Shown here piece after piece: positions 35,033 through 46,542 of a stretch of DNA of 64,000 bases. Below the pieces are notes generated by a model, which did no database searches, was not told the origin of the DNA, and saw only the letters and a program-made list of their open reading frames with translations. Position 1 is the first letter of the stretch, and every line of letters begins with the position of its first letter. Both the position numbers and the translations under genes were made by a program. Origin of the DNA: Jacaranda mimosifolia (taxonomy: Eukaryota; Streptophyta; Magnoliopsida; Lamiales; Bignoniaceae); the NCBI GenBank assembly GCA_018894105.1, contig CM032132.1, positions 28,819,379 through 28,883,378 on the forward strand, given 5' to 3'.

Positions 35033-36580
35033 TTCTAGTCCTTTTAGGAAAATTCATGGCAAAATTCAAAACAACTTCATCTTCCCAAAATATCCATTAA
35101 CCTTCCAAATCAGTCTTTCAATCTTTTCCCTGCTCAACTACAATCAGCTCCAACTGGCTTTTCTTCATCACTTAATCGACTTTCCTGGTACTCTGACATA
35201 AATTCCCCATCAATAATGAGTCAAACCTCCATGTTTTGTCGCCTTCGCAAAGCAGCTCCCACCCTATCTTATTACGTCAAACAATAGGTCCGACCATTCT
35301 CAACCATCTCCAGAAAATCATTTTGTCTCATCAGCCAATAAAATCTAAAACACCATTCGATCCACTCCTCTGTGATCACCCATTCCTAAAAATCCCCTTT
35401 TGAGTCGCTCTCCCAATCATTCGCCTTCTTCAAATCCGTTCAAAAAATAGGAATTACCATTACCTTCTCCTAATGAATACATACCTTCACTTTTCAACAA
35501 TTAGGAACTTCAATCCATGCCGGAAGCCATAAGATTTCCACTCCCTTACATGGCTGGATCTATTCCTCAAAAATTTCTCAAAGAAATATCAATCATGTAC
35601 GCTCAGTGATGTTTGATGATCTTTCTCCATCTTTTGCTCTTGACTAGGTAGAACAAAGTTCCTGGTAAAAAATCATGGGGTTTGATGAAACTGTTTATCC
35701 ACTGCTCTTTCAACTCTTCTATACAAATCTCACTTTTAAAGAAGATAAGGTAAAGAAAACTTTAACTTTCCACTCAAATATTCTCGACCATTCCATTAGT
35801 CTTGATGTTGCCAAAATAAACAAGTATTTGGGTCTTAAAGATACTGGGGTCAGATGCCTTTGGTGAGTGGTGTATTAATAGGGAATTTGACTTAATTGAT
35901 GTCAAAAAACTATCTTGGGGAAGGAAGTCTCCAAAACTGGCTAGAGGAACTACTCTAAATCAATTAGAAATTAACTATTTCTTTCTTCATAAATTGATTG
36001 TCACCACCATTTTTTCTAATACATCTAATAATGGTGGCCACTCCACCGATATAAATTGTTTATCTATTTTTCTTCTCTATATGGCACTCAAAAGGAAACT
36101 AGTAAACATTGGGTATATCATAACTCAATACATCATTTATGCCCTCCATCACTCCTCAAAGAATCTTCCATATGGGATGCTTCTTACTTACCTTCTGAAA
36201 AGAGAAAAAGTTCTCTTTCCTCCAACTCAGCTGTGGAACCACATGAAAGAAAAGTCATAGATGTAGCTAGCCCAAAGAAAATGAAAATACAAGTTGGGAA
36301 AGATGGTGTCTGGTTCAAAAGAATCACTAATTCGACCATTGTTCCTCAGTGTACATCTCGTCGTAAAATCATGAAAAACGTCTATAGTCCTGTTGGTTTT
36401 GCCCATTATATTCACTTTGTTGCGTCAGGGAACATCACTCCAAAAAAGCTGCCCAAACCACCAGAAGTTCCACTCAATGATGTTTTTGCTACCACAGAAA
36501 ATGTTTCAAATTCCATACTACAGTTAAAGACTCAGCTTGCCTCTCTTGCCAACTCTGTTGATGATAACTTCACGCATTAG
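35033..36580 (+). pseudogene. Env-like third ORF region of the Sirevirus-like element
   Basis: Downstream of pol is about 1.5 kb of frame fragments. 35675-35866 encodes FDETVYPLLFQLFYTNLTF followed by HSISLDVAKINKYLGL. A shifted frame at 35994-36260 has SKNLPYGMLLTYLL. These match the 'putative plant transposon protein' sequence of the extra ORF found after pol in Sireviruses. The frame at 36056-36580 then stays open for 174 codons with a hydrophilic C-terminal tail (NSILQLKTQLASLANSVDD). No signal peptide or membrane span is convincing. At least two frameshifts break it. Confidence 0.6.
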
Positions 36581-37021
36581 GGGCACTGTATTTTTTTATC
36601 TTCAACATGAGTTCAAAGAGTTCCACCCTAGCATATGCAAAAGATCAAGGGATGATTAGCTTTTTGATGATGAAGGGGGAAAATAGTTGTTTGCCCATTT
36701 CGGATTTTACTAGTCATGTTGAATGTTTGACATTTTATGTTTTGATGATTAGAATTTTATGCTTCTAGCAATCTTTTTATGCTTTAGAAGTTGATATTAT
36801 ATATGTTACTGGATGTTTTGCTTTATTATAGCATGAATGGCTCTTCCTTTTGCCCACCTTGTTACTACTATAAGTTGTCTTTCAATAACTTGGAAGTTGA
36901 TAGTTGTTGTACTTGAGAGGGGGAGTTTGCACAATTGACAAGGAGAGAGCTTACTCTTCTCACAAGCCTTTTTTTAGGACAAGGTTATAATCAAAATGAC
37001 ACAAATTGGTCAACATAGAAT

Positions 37022-37167
37022 TGTTAGATGCTCCTCTTACACAGTTTTGATCATGACCAATTTTAGTCTTCTTTAAAATAAGCATATGCTCAATCTTTTG
37101 CATCTTGCAGGAATAAGGAAAGAAGACCATTGCTAGATATTTTGGAAAGCATTTTTTGCAGAATCTG
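37022..37167 (+). mobile_element. Truncated 3' LTR of the Sirevirus-like element
   Basis: TGTTAGATGCTCCTCTTACA onward matches the left LTR for about 145 bp to GCATTTTTTGCAG, then similarity stops. The rest of the LTR is deleted or replaced. A purine tract (GAGAGGGGGAGTTTGCAC near 36913) lies upstream. Confidence 0.65.
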
Positions 37168-37400
37168 TGGTACGTTAGCATAACATTTAAAAATATCGTT
37201 ATACACTTTAACATGTAATTTATTGCATTTTTTGGACATGTTAGAATGTCATCTAAAGGATTTTTGTAGCATTTTACATGCTACTATACGCGTTTTTAGT
37301 ATCATATTAGCATGTCATTCAAAAATATTTTTCTCTAGCATTTTGACATGATCTTAATGTATTTTTGTTGCATTTTAGCATATCATTTTTTGACTATTGC
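37168..37400. repeat. Degenerate 'tagcattttaacatgtcatt' repeats
   Basis: Variants of 'tagcattttagcatatcatt' and 'acatgttagaatgtcat' recur at roughly 60-80-bp spacing. They may be subterminal repeats of the enclosing DNA transposon. Confidence 0.45.
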
Positions 37401-37560
37401 ATTTTATTATCACAAGAAAAGCAAATTGGTGATATTTACACCATGAGCTACACAACTACAAGTGGCATTTTTAAAAAATACCACCAAATATAAAATTGGC
37501 ACTGTAACATTATTTAAATGGCATTTTTTAGTATCTTTAATGCCTAATTTTGTTGTAGTT

Positions 37561-38479
37561 AACCCCAACATACAATGAACTTTTAAAAATTCTTAGCGGG
37601 CACCCAAACAAAGGATTTCTATGAACTTGAATTTTTCCATAGTCACCTTATTTAATAGAAATGCTCAAAGTAATTTAGAATTTAAAAGAATGTAGTAGAA
37701 GCTTATGTGAAAACAGAATTTTAATACAAGATAGAGAAAATGATTTTTCGATATTTTATTTTCAACTATAAAGAAATATATTTATAGAATTCAACAATCC
37801 TTTTGGAAGAGACACATTTTTACAAGAAAAAGGTGTAGCTTTTGGGGGAAAAATGACTTAAATTTTTCTCTATTTTTTATTTTGTTTTGGGAACACATAT
37901 TTGATTCATATTCAACATTTCCTTGCGTGTTTTAAAAAAACAAAAAAACAAAAAAAAATGACAATAACACGTCTTTTTATTATGTAATGGTTGAAAGTTC
38001 TTGCAGGCTTGAACTTTCACTTAGTGACAACCTTCTATTTGCAGAATTCATAGTGATCATAAATCTTTAACTAAAATTCTCTAGTACAAATTTCAACAAG
38101 GTGCACACCTAGTATGGGCTTCTCAAGTTTTATTAGATTACTCAAGTTTTATTAGATTAGCACATTAATAGTCTCAAGCAAGTGTCTTATTTCATGAGTA
38201 TTCCAGAGACAAGTACAAGTCTCATAAGTTATGGCCCCACAACTACACTCGCATGGTTGAATTCTTAATAGTATTCTGCAACATAATACTTTCGCCATTG
38301 GCTACAAACTCATAAGCTACAACTTGTTCAACTTTTATTGTTGCAGCAATGCTTAATCACTTCTCATGATAGGAAAATAATATTATTAGTGTTGTTCAAC
38401 AACTCAAACAACTTTCTTTTTCCCTTTAAACCATGATATCAGGTTCTTCAATAAGTGCAGTTGTTTTGTCATTGTTGGT
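37561..38479. other. AT-rich stretch, no gene recognised
   Basis: No coding similarity seen. A 19-bp motif (CTCAAGTTTTATTAGATTA) is directly repeated near 38125-38160. The right part probably belongs to the 3' side of the minus-strand copia remnant that follows. Confidence 0.4.
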
Positions 38480-39372
38480 GATTCATTTATGGACTTCACA
38501 TCCATCCTCCTTACAAATTGTTGAACTTGCTTCCTCACAAGCTCCTTTAATTGAAATAGTTCCATTATTAATAAGATACTTTATCTTTTTATGTTTCGAA
38601 TGTAGATGTCTCTTTTGTACACTAGAATCCTTTAAGCCATTTTGCGTGCTGCATAATAATATCAAGTGCTTTCATGAGATGCACGTTTACTTGCAAAATC
38701 TCCAAGACACCACGGCTTCACCAAGTGTAAACACATAACTAGTGGTAGGTTTTGTTCCATATAAGTCAGAAACATAGATAGCCTTACCATGCCCTTCTCG
38801 AATAGTAAGATACTCAAAATAATGTAGCTAACAATAGAATACTCAAACTAATACAACATAGTGCTTTCTATGTATCTTAATATTCTCTCTAAAGCACTCA
38901 AATGACTAGCATCTGAATTATTAGTGTATTTGCTAAGTCTCCCTATGACCTAGAGATATTTGGTTTAGTGGAGTTTTATAAATACATTGTAGGAATATTT
39001 TATCCGAGCAACTGGATCACCATAATTTTTTTTCAAGTTTGATAGAAAGATCATAAGCTACTCTTATTAGTTTACAATAAAATTGGGTAAACTTATTTAA
39101 AATCTTTTCAATGTAATATGACTGAATAATTATAAATCCTTTTGAGTTTTAATCACTTCTCTTTTTAAACACATCAGGTTTTCCTAAATCCTTCATATCA
39201 AAATTTTTTACAATAGAGACTTATTTTCTATTAATACACTTATATAATGTCATCCACACATAGACTATATTATGCTATCCATGCATAGACATAAAATCAC
39301 ACAAACCAACCTCATTTAATAGACAAAGTTGTCAAAATTAATAATTACAAAATAATAGCCTACTCCAATTTG
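38480..39372 (-). pseudogene. Ty1/copia RT-RNase H remnant, downstream part
   Basis: Minus-strand fragments in order: the YVDD region (YSLCVDDII near 39260), IQSYYIEKILNKFTQF (family form LSQSHYIEKILKRFN) near 39100, RLSKYTNNSDASHLSALERI then LRYIESTM near 38870-38935, YVFTLGEAVVSWR (family form GYVFTLGGAAVSWKS) near 38715, and HSKHKKIKYLINNGTISI near 38560-38620. Stops and shifts are frequent. This lineage differs from the other copia elements in the window. Its upstream part lies beyond the Mutator-like insertion at 41571. Confidence 0.75.
39364..39372. repeat. 9-bp target duplication, left of the MULE (TCCAATTTG)
   Basis: Pairs with TCCGATTTG at 41562-41570 (8 of 9 bases). Confidence 0.75.
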
Positions 39373-41561
39373 CGGGAAAATTACATTTTTTTTTATCCTC
39401 AAATATGGCCACTTACTCATTTTTCATCCCTAAACAATCTCGAATTATACTTTTGATCCTCAAAACAATCACTTTTTTTAACAATTTTTGTCCCTACCAT
39501 TACTTCAGGCATCAAAATTGACAGCAATTGGTCATGTGACATGCACATGACTACTCTAAAGGAGAAAACATCAGTGTTGACCTTGTCTTCACTTTATTTT
39601 CCATTCTTAGACAAAATTAACCTAAATCCTAAGTTTTTCTCAAATAAATATGTCAGGCCTAAAGTCCTTTTTTCCATTATATCTTCTATCCAAATTCCAA
39701 ATAAGTGTAATTTATTATACCCAAGTGGAATAGAAGTGAAATCCGCCATTGCTAAATGCCTAAATTACGAAAATAAGAAGCAAGGGACTTGTTTTTTTGG
39801 AGTTTGTGGGATAATCAACAAAATATCAGTAAGAAGCAAGCATACTCTTAAAATGAACCAAAAAGAAATGGCATGAATGCAAGAAATTGTTGAGACATTA
39901 GAGAGAATCAATTATGGTAATGAGCGGGCAAGAGAGCCTGCTTTACATTCTAGTTTCCAGACAGATAATACACTTGGCCAGCAACATATGCCTTATCATT
40001 CTCCACTTCACTGAGGAAAGAAGTAAATCAAGCCTACCTTTTTCCACCATGTACATGATTCTAATCCAAAAGTTTTTTGCAAACAGAAAATCTGTCCCAG
40101 ACATTTTATGTGGCTCGTAAAGTTCTTCAAGATGCAATGAGTTAATTTATCTATAGTCGTACATAGAGTTAAAAGAATGGGAAGAACTATCACTAGTATA
40201 GTAACATATTAATGGTACAATACTTAAATGTGCTTGATTTGAAAGTTGCTTTTAGTTTGTAAATTAAAGAGATTTTGATTATTGGTTCACAAGTGCCACA
40301 ATATGGCCATCATTTATCTGAACTAGTAGAAGACCACAATTAAGTATTGCACACATGCAATAACTATTTTGTAGTAGAATAAAATGTGATAGAATATGCT
40401 AAGAGATTTGAGGAACTCTATTCATACTACATAGGCAAATTAGCAAATGTTAAATAGCACTCATAAAATCCAAAAACATCGAAGATACAAAGACACAATC
40501 ACCTCACTCCATTGGTGCAACTGTTTATGGAAAAGATATGGAAAGAACGATAATGATAATAGGTTTTTATCCCTTGGATGTACTGAAAAGCCTACTTCAA
40601 GATGATCATTGTTAAATGGAAGTTCGAATGGTAGGCTTGATTAACGTAAAGTTTAATTCTTTGATTCTTGGATGATCTTTGTATATTTTTATATTCTTCA
40701 AGATCAACATCACAAGTTAAAATTTACCCATTCTGTGTCATCGTCAAGATACTTTAAATTGATGATATTATCATTGTCTATGTCAAAACACCTCAAGACA
40801 TCTTGCTATAAACCTTTAAAACCGTAGTGTACTTGCGGACTGAATTGGATCGCTTTTCCCCAAAATAGGTTTACATTTCTTTGGCATAACTGGAGCTTCT
40901 ATAGAGGTGTGATCACTTAAAATCTTATGATTGTGCTATTGAATGAAAAGGCTTTGTTTCCTCTGGGTGCTTTTCATGCAACCCTGCTTCACTTTGTGAT
41001 CTGCTGAAAGCATCTCTATTGCTGGAGCCATAATTGACAAGGAGGAAAGACTGATCACCCCAGTAGAACAAAATTAACTTGAACTGGAGCTATAACCACA
41101 AGAGAAGAAAGATGATGTTTGAGCTGCGGTTGCAGGACTTAGCAAGGTGCCTCAACCTAATTGTTCACCTGGTGCAAATCAACTCTCATTTTTGGCTTTG
41201 ACAAGTGGCTTCTTCCTAGTTCCTGGTGCTTCTGGAGAGACAAGTATTGGGAAGTTGTTGGGGAATGAGTTGAATGTCGGCAACTTAGGTTAATAGGTTA
41301 AGTTTGCAATTTAAGGGAGGGTTTTCGTTGATTTTGACTGAAAATGGAAAATGAAATGAAAGCAAGGCCCACTTTCCATCCAAGAGTAGCCACGTGGATG
41401 TCATGTGACCACTTTCTATCAGTTTTGATGCCTGAGATAAGGATGGGGACAAAAATTATTAAAATAGTGACAGTTTGAGGATCAGAAGTGTAACTCTAAA
41501 TTGTTTAGAGAAGAAAAATGAATAAATGACTATATTTAATGACCAAAAACATAATTTTCCC
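39373..41561. mobile_element. Non-autonomous Mutator-like element (2189 bp) with about 200-bp terminal inverted repeats
   Basis: The left terminus CGGGAAAATTACATTTTTTT and the reverse-complemented right terminus GGGAAAATTATGTTTTTGG begin inverted repeats that pair for about 200 bp; 'aacaatttttgtccctacc' pairs with 'aataatttttgtccccatc', and 'caggcatcaaaattgacagc' with 'caggcatcaaaactgatag'. Nine-base target duplications flank it. These are MULE hallmarks. No transposase was seen. The interior (about 39580-41330) has compact, less AT-rich segments and an open frame at 39541-39876 of unknown origin, so a captured gene fragment is possible. Confidence 0.8.
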
Positions 41562-41570
41562 TCCGATTTG

Positions 41571-41700
41571 TCATAGAAAATATGTTCTTAAAATATACAA
41601 TATCGCTTGACTCCACAATTATATTCATATGTATAGCAACAATACTAGACTTTATAAAACTTCTACAAGTAAGACTGTTTGAAAAATATATTTAAAGAAT
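41571..41700 (-). pseudogene. Copia RT remnant, upstream part split off by the MULE
   Basis: The minus strand reads SIVAIHMNIIVESSDIVYFK, weakly matching the RT block RIIMALVAHYDLELHQMDVK that precedes FLNG. Its position, just upstream (minus sense) of the YVDD part at 39372, is what is expected if the MULE inserted into RT. Confidence 0.4.
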
Positions 41701-42033
41701 ATCCAAAAAACTTTATATCAATTGTTTTTGGTTTCGCTTATTTTCTTTTATTTTTTATATATTTACTTCGGTTAAGTACCCCCATAGTTTTATATATTTT
41801 AGATTTGGTTTATGATCTTTTCAAGGTTTAAAAGTGTGATGTTTCTTACATGGTATTCCGTTTAAAAACAACATATAGAAGTCAACTTTTCACAAAATTA
41901 TTAGACAAACCTGAATTGGATAATATTAAGTTAATAATATCAATCAAAAAGTGTTTGAGGCTGTTTCGGTTGAATATGGATCTCGCACTTGTCCAGCAAA
42001 TTAACTTCATTGTTCCTTAATTTAATTTTATGC

Positions 42034-43013
42034 ATGTTAATATGGGTGTTAATTTGGGCTAGAATCTATGGGTTCAATTCAATCCATATAATTTTGGATT
42101 GGGTTGGACTCAATCTTTTAAAAATGGGTTTGAGCGAGTTGGGCTTTAGATAAATTATATCAAATTTGGATTCAAAATGAGTCCATTGAAAAAATTTAAA
42201 TAAAATTTAATAAATTTAATAAAATTAATTTTGAATTAATAACAAAAGATCTTATTATTTTAAATTTTTTATTTTTATCAAGGTCTCGTACTTTTTTATT
42301 ATTAGTAATTTCAAAATTAAAATATACATCCTGGGCTTTGTACAATATTAATAAATTAATTATGTAAAATTAGGTGCATATAATTTGAAGTCTTAATTTG
42401 GATAGAATATCTTGAAATGAAATCAAGTGTCAAGCAATAAACTGGCTTGCACAAAATTCTGCAAAATTTACCTAAAGTATTCCTTTGAATGTCATATCTT
42501 CTTATCATCTAGCTTATATTTATGATTTTGAAGCATAACATAGCTCCACAAATTAATACTATTCGTATTACACAACACATAACAACTGAAAATATATAGC
42601 ATCCACTCACTTATGAATAATTCATAATTAATTTTTTCATGAAAGAAATAATACTCATAATTAATTTTTAATGCAATTGAATATTACAATATGAATTAAT
42701 AAAATAAGTATATAATTTAATAAATTATCTCATTATATTGTAAAATTGTATATTAAATAGAATGTAGAAGGTACATTAATATTACTATGGTATTTTGAAT
42801 TAATTTTTTGGAACATATCAATTAAATCAATTTTTTTATTTTCTATTGAAACTATTTCAAATCCAACCCATAATTCAATTCATTTTGAATCCGACCCACT
42901 TTTAATCCATCTATCTCAACCCATATAAAACCCAACCTATTTTTAACCCAACCCACATAAACCCAAACCAAACACAACTCAATCCACTCATTTGTCACTC
43001 ATACATGTTAACA
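42034..43013. mobile_element. Degenerate inverted-repeat element (about 980 bp)
   Basis: The left end CATGTTAATATGGGTGTTAA and the reverse-complemented right end CATGTTAACATGTATGAGTG lead into arms rich in 'gggttgggtt' on one side and 'aacccaaccc' on the other (42080-42180 against 42850-42980). The centre is AT-rich and non-coding. Low-complexity arms make the exact ends and class uncertain. Confidence 0.45.
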
Positions 43014-43897
43014 TGTGCACAACAACTATGCCAAGGAAATAATCATATTTATTTGTAACACAAACTTCAAATACGTTTTTATTTAAACAACCCCGTATGA
43101 TGCATGTCCATTACTAATAAATGTGTTATTCTAGGTATTAAATAGGGGGAAATGCAAATTTGGTTCCGTAAATAGACCCTATGAGTAAAAAAGGACTTTA
43201 AATATTCGGGCCTTACAATAGGTACACTACATATTGAAATTTGACAATTTGCAAACAAATTGAGTCCGAATCCCATTTTCCTTCAGCCCAGTCTTGCGTG
43301 GCATCCTAAGGGGCACCATATGGCGCCTTGTCAGCAGGCTTTTCCCCCACCTGCATGCATGGCCGTTGACATAGCATATGCACTTAACACCTCAAAATAA
43401 AAAAGGCTAAATCAACTAAAACAAATTAATAAATATCGCATCATAAAATGAAAATTCCACATCATAAAAAAAGAAAAAATAAATAAACAAAAGCTAAAAA
43501 ATACATTAAATTGGGTGCTAATAAATTAAAAAAATTACATGCCAAAAATTAAAAAGGGGAATCGCAAATAATCCCCTTGTAATAATTGAAATCGACACAA
43601 AATCTCTGTAAAAAAATTCACAAAATCCAACTTTTGTTTTTAAAAAATTATGCAAGTAAACACCTTCAGGGCTTAGAGTGAAGCACACACGCCTAGTGTG
43701 CAAGTGTTAAAAGTTTTCATGTATAAAAAGACTATTACACCCTTAATTACATCAATCATCATATTCATTTAGAAAAATGGACGATCAAGGTATATAATAT
43801 TTAATATTTATAAAAAATATATATTATAATTATATACATATATAAAATATATATTAATCCATATATATACTTTACATATATATATTACTGTTAAAAT
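43014..43897. other. Intergenic stretch, possible transposon ends
   Basis: No gene. GGGGGAAATGCAAATTTGG at about 43147 resembles the terminus of some Mutator-like elements, but no inverted partner was found. 43554-43580 is a small hairpin (AAGGGGAATC...AATCCCCTT). Confidence 0.4.
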
Positions 43898-44238
43898 CCC
43901 CCTACCATTACCCTACCAAATCCCCCTCCCCCCGCACCGCCTCTCTTCCTCACAGTTGCCATGGTAGCTTCCTGCCATGGCAACCGACTACATATATATA
44001 TATATAACATTATATATAATATAGATATATGATATAATATCTATAACCCCATCGCCCTACCTCCCACCAAATCCCCCACCGTCCCCACCCCCTCCCTCCC
44101 TCATGGCTGCTGATTATATATATATATATAATATATATACAATAATAGTATGTATAATCCTGCCACCCTAACCCCACCAAATCCCCCACCTTCCGCTCCT
44201 TCTCCCTCTCTTCCTCACGGCTGCCATGGCAGAATATA
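43898..44238. repeat. Composite tandem repeat: GC-rich blocks alternating with TA tracts (three units)
   Basis: Three units of about 115-147 bp each carry 'ccctaccaaatccccc' or 'ccaccaaatcccccacc', 'cctctcttcctca' and 'ctgccatgg', joined by (TA)n runs at 43990-44030 and 44115-44155. The block ends at the LTR of element Z. Confidence 0.8.
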
Positions 44239-46542
44239 TGTCACTCTCCAAAATCAAATCATAAGGCCTAATCTTGAGATGTGAAATTTAATCCTAATAA
44301 ATGAGTCACCAATCAAAATCATAGCCATTAATAAACTCTAAATAAATCTCAAACACGGAAAACTCGAAATGACCAATATTCTATCAACTAGAAGTTCATT
44401 AAATAATATATATATATATATAGATAAACACAAGAATTAAGTTCCCAACATGACAATGAAACTAAAATATTGTTAATTCCTCATAAGGAGTCTTTCAACT
44501 CTGATTCTCATAAAAATGGGTTCAACATTGTTACCAGGGATAGGGGTCCAAGTCTACCAGAAAGAGATAAAGGAAATAAAATATAAGTAAAGGACTCAGT
44601 GAATGCCAAGTATGTGCAATGCGAGTTCAATAATATATCATTATCAAAATAATGCTCAGTGATAAACATTTAAGAAAAATGATGAAAAGAAGTCGTGCAT
44701 TATACACTAATAAAACAGGAATAATCAGTACTACCTTTTAATAGGCCAACATTTAAATACGATGACCAAACCAGTACTTGCTATAGCCAGCCAAACGTAT
44801 AACTTCTACCATAATAGTCCTTTATCGCTTCGAGTAAGGCGCTGCAGCAACCAGTGCCCAAGCCTAGGCTCTTGGGAAATCCTACTACCTACCTCAGCCA
44901 CAAACGGCTTCTTTTGTGCGCTAGAGGGATTGGCCCCATGGGGACTGGGGGTTTAACCAGCAAGCCCACTGTTTCTGGTAAAGTCCCTCACACACTCAGA
45001 CCAAGTTGGATGCAATGTAAAGTATCAATAACAATAAATTAAGTCATCAGTGTTGAGTATCGCATTTAACTGCTACATCTAGAAACATGATGAAATAATA
45101 ACCAAGGCTTTAAAAGAAACATATTTTTTCTTGCATCACGAACAAAATGGAGAAATTTATGTGCGCAATATAATATAATTATAGTGCAGTGTAAATTGAA
45201 AATAAGTTATGAGTGGACTATACTATAGCATACATTCTTTTAGTTTTGAAACATAATATCATATAATATTTATAGGTTTAAGCTTTCACCTTCAAGATTG
45301 ATCCTAAGAGTCAATCAAGTTAATCGTTGAGCCACTTGATTCATTTAATAAATATATCAATCACTCATTTAGATGACTAGCACGACAAAATTTACTTAAA
45401 ACTAGCCTTATGGGTTCCATAAGCCTATAGTGCCTCAAAACCAACAATCATAATTGGTACTAAAATAATTTACTACCCGTTTTTAAAAAAATATATATCT
45501 ATAACTCCATCCTAACAAATTGACTAAATTCTGAACAGATCAAATAGGAATTCATCTTCCAAAAAAGAAAAAATGAAAAATCCCTCATATGTGGCAATAA
45601 ATGACAAAAGGAAACAAAATACTTATATACTAAGTACCAAAGTACGAAGGGAAATATGTCAGCACACCAATTATCATGAATCTCAAAATCGTGAAGTAAT
45701 TCCATCCATTTTTATAGAAACTGTATACAAGTTCATGGACATACTATAATTGCAGGTGGTAGTTTTGAGAAAAATGATTCCTATTCATGAAAATTTACGG
45801 CTTCAAGTGGAAGGTTTCAAGCATTAATTGTTTCTTCACATAAAGAATCCAACAGAAGGCTATAGCCAGTTTTTATAATATATATATATATATATATATC
45901 ATATTGTTTTTACACATAAAAATTCAAAAGCTTCACATCATTTTGTAATATAATAATTGAAAATATAGGTTGCTTACAAGGGCTAGTAAATAGAATGGGT
46001 GTGAAAATTTCTCTCTGCATAAGACGTCTCCCTTGGTCAACTAGGGTCCACTAATTGCTTGAGCTTATATTATGTTGATTAGCAATAAAGGAAGAACAGT
46101 TAATCTAACGAAAACACAAGATGCATGTGTGTGTGTTGTTGAATAGATGACTAGGGTGTTACTATATATATGTATATATATATATATGAAAAAAAGTAAT
46201 TTACTCTAAGAAGGACTCTAATTGTTTTTATTCTAGGACTAGGATATTTATTCTACTTTAACTTTATGATCTTTATTATTAATTTCTAAAGTTTAATAAT
46301 TTCACTCTTGTACAGTATAATATTAATTCAAGTAGAATTATAATTTATACTCCCCAAAATATGGAATGTATAATAAGACATAAAATAATAATTTTTATTA
46401 TTTTATCCTGAGATAATTAAATTTTAATTTTTCTAATTTCTAACAAAATTTATTTTATCCCTTACTATGACTATAATTGATATACTAAATAAACTAGGGT
46501 AAAAAATTAATTAAATACAAGGTAAACTTCTAAGGCATTACA
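44239..46542 (-). mobile_element. 3' LTR of Ty3/gypsy element Z (2304 bp)
   Basis: On the minus strand the LTR starts TGTAATGCCTTAGAAGTTT directly after a polypurine tract (AAGGAGGCGGA, 46543-46553) and ends GATTTTGGAGAGTGACA at 44239. The flanking five bases are ATATA (44234-44238); the matching copy would be outside the window. TA microsatellites occur at 45878-45898 and 46165-46190. Confidence 0.75.

Larger units (their letters stand above)
29390..37560. mobile_element. Probable CACTA-type transposon shell (8.2 kb) enclosing a copia element
   Basis: The left end reads CATTACAACAAAATTGGTAT and the reverse complement of the right end AACTACAACAAAATTAGGCA; each differs from CACTACAACAAAATT by one base. 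Subterminal repeats flank both ends: 'tagtggcattttatagtgtagtgacac'-like motifs at 29400-30140 and 'tggcattttt' motifs at 37440-37540. The flanking trinucleotides (AAA and AAC) do not match perfectly. No transposase was found; the interior is occupied by the copia element at 30145. The two ends could instead belong to separate small elements. Confidence 0.45.

Noticed and set aside
39541..39876. 111-codon frame in the MULE
   Set aside because: It starts inside the left inverted repeat and shows no recognisable motif; kept only as part of the possible captured interior.
43147..43690. Possible second Mutator-like element
   Set aside because: A GGGGAAATGCAAATTTGG-like end is present, but no inverted partner or target duplication could be found.
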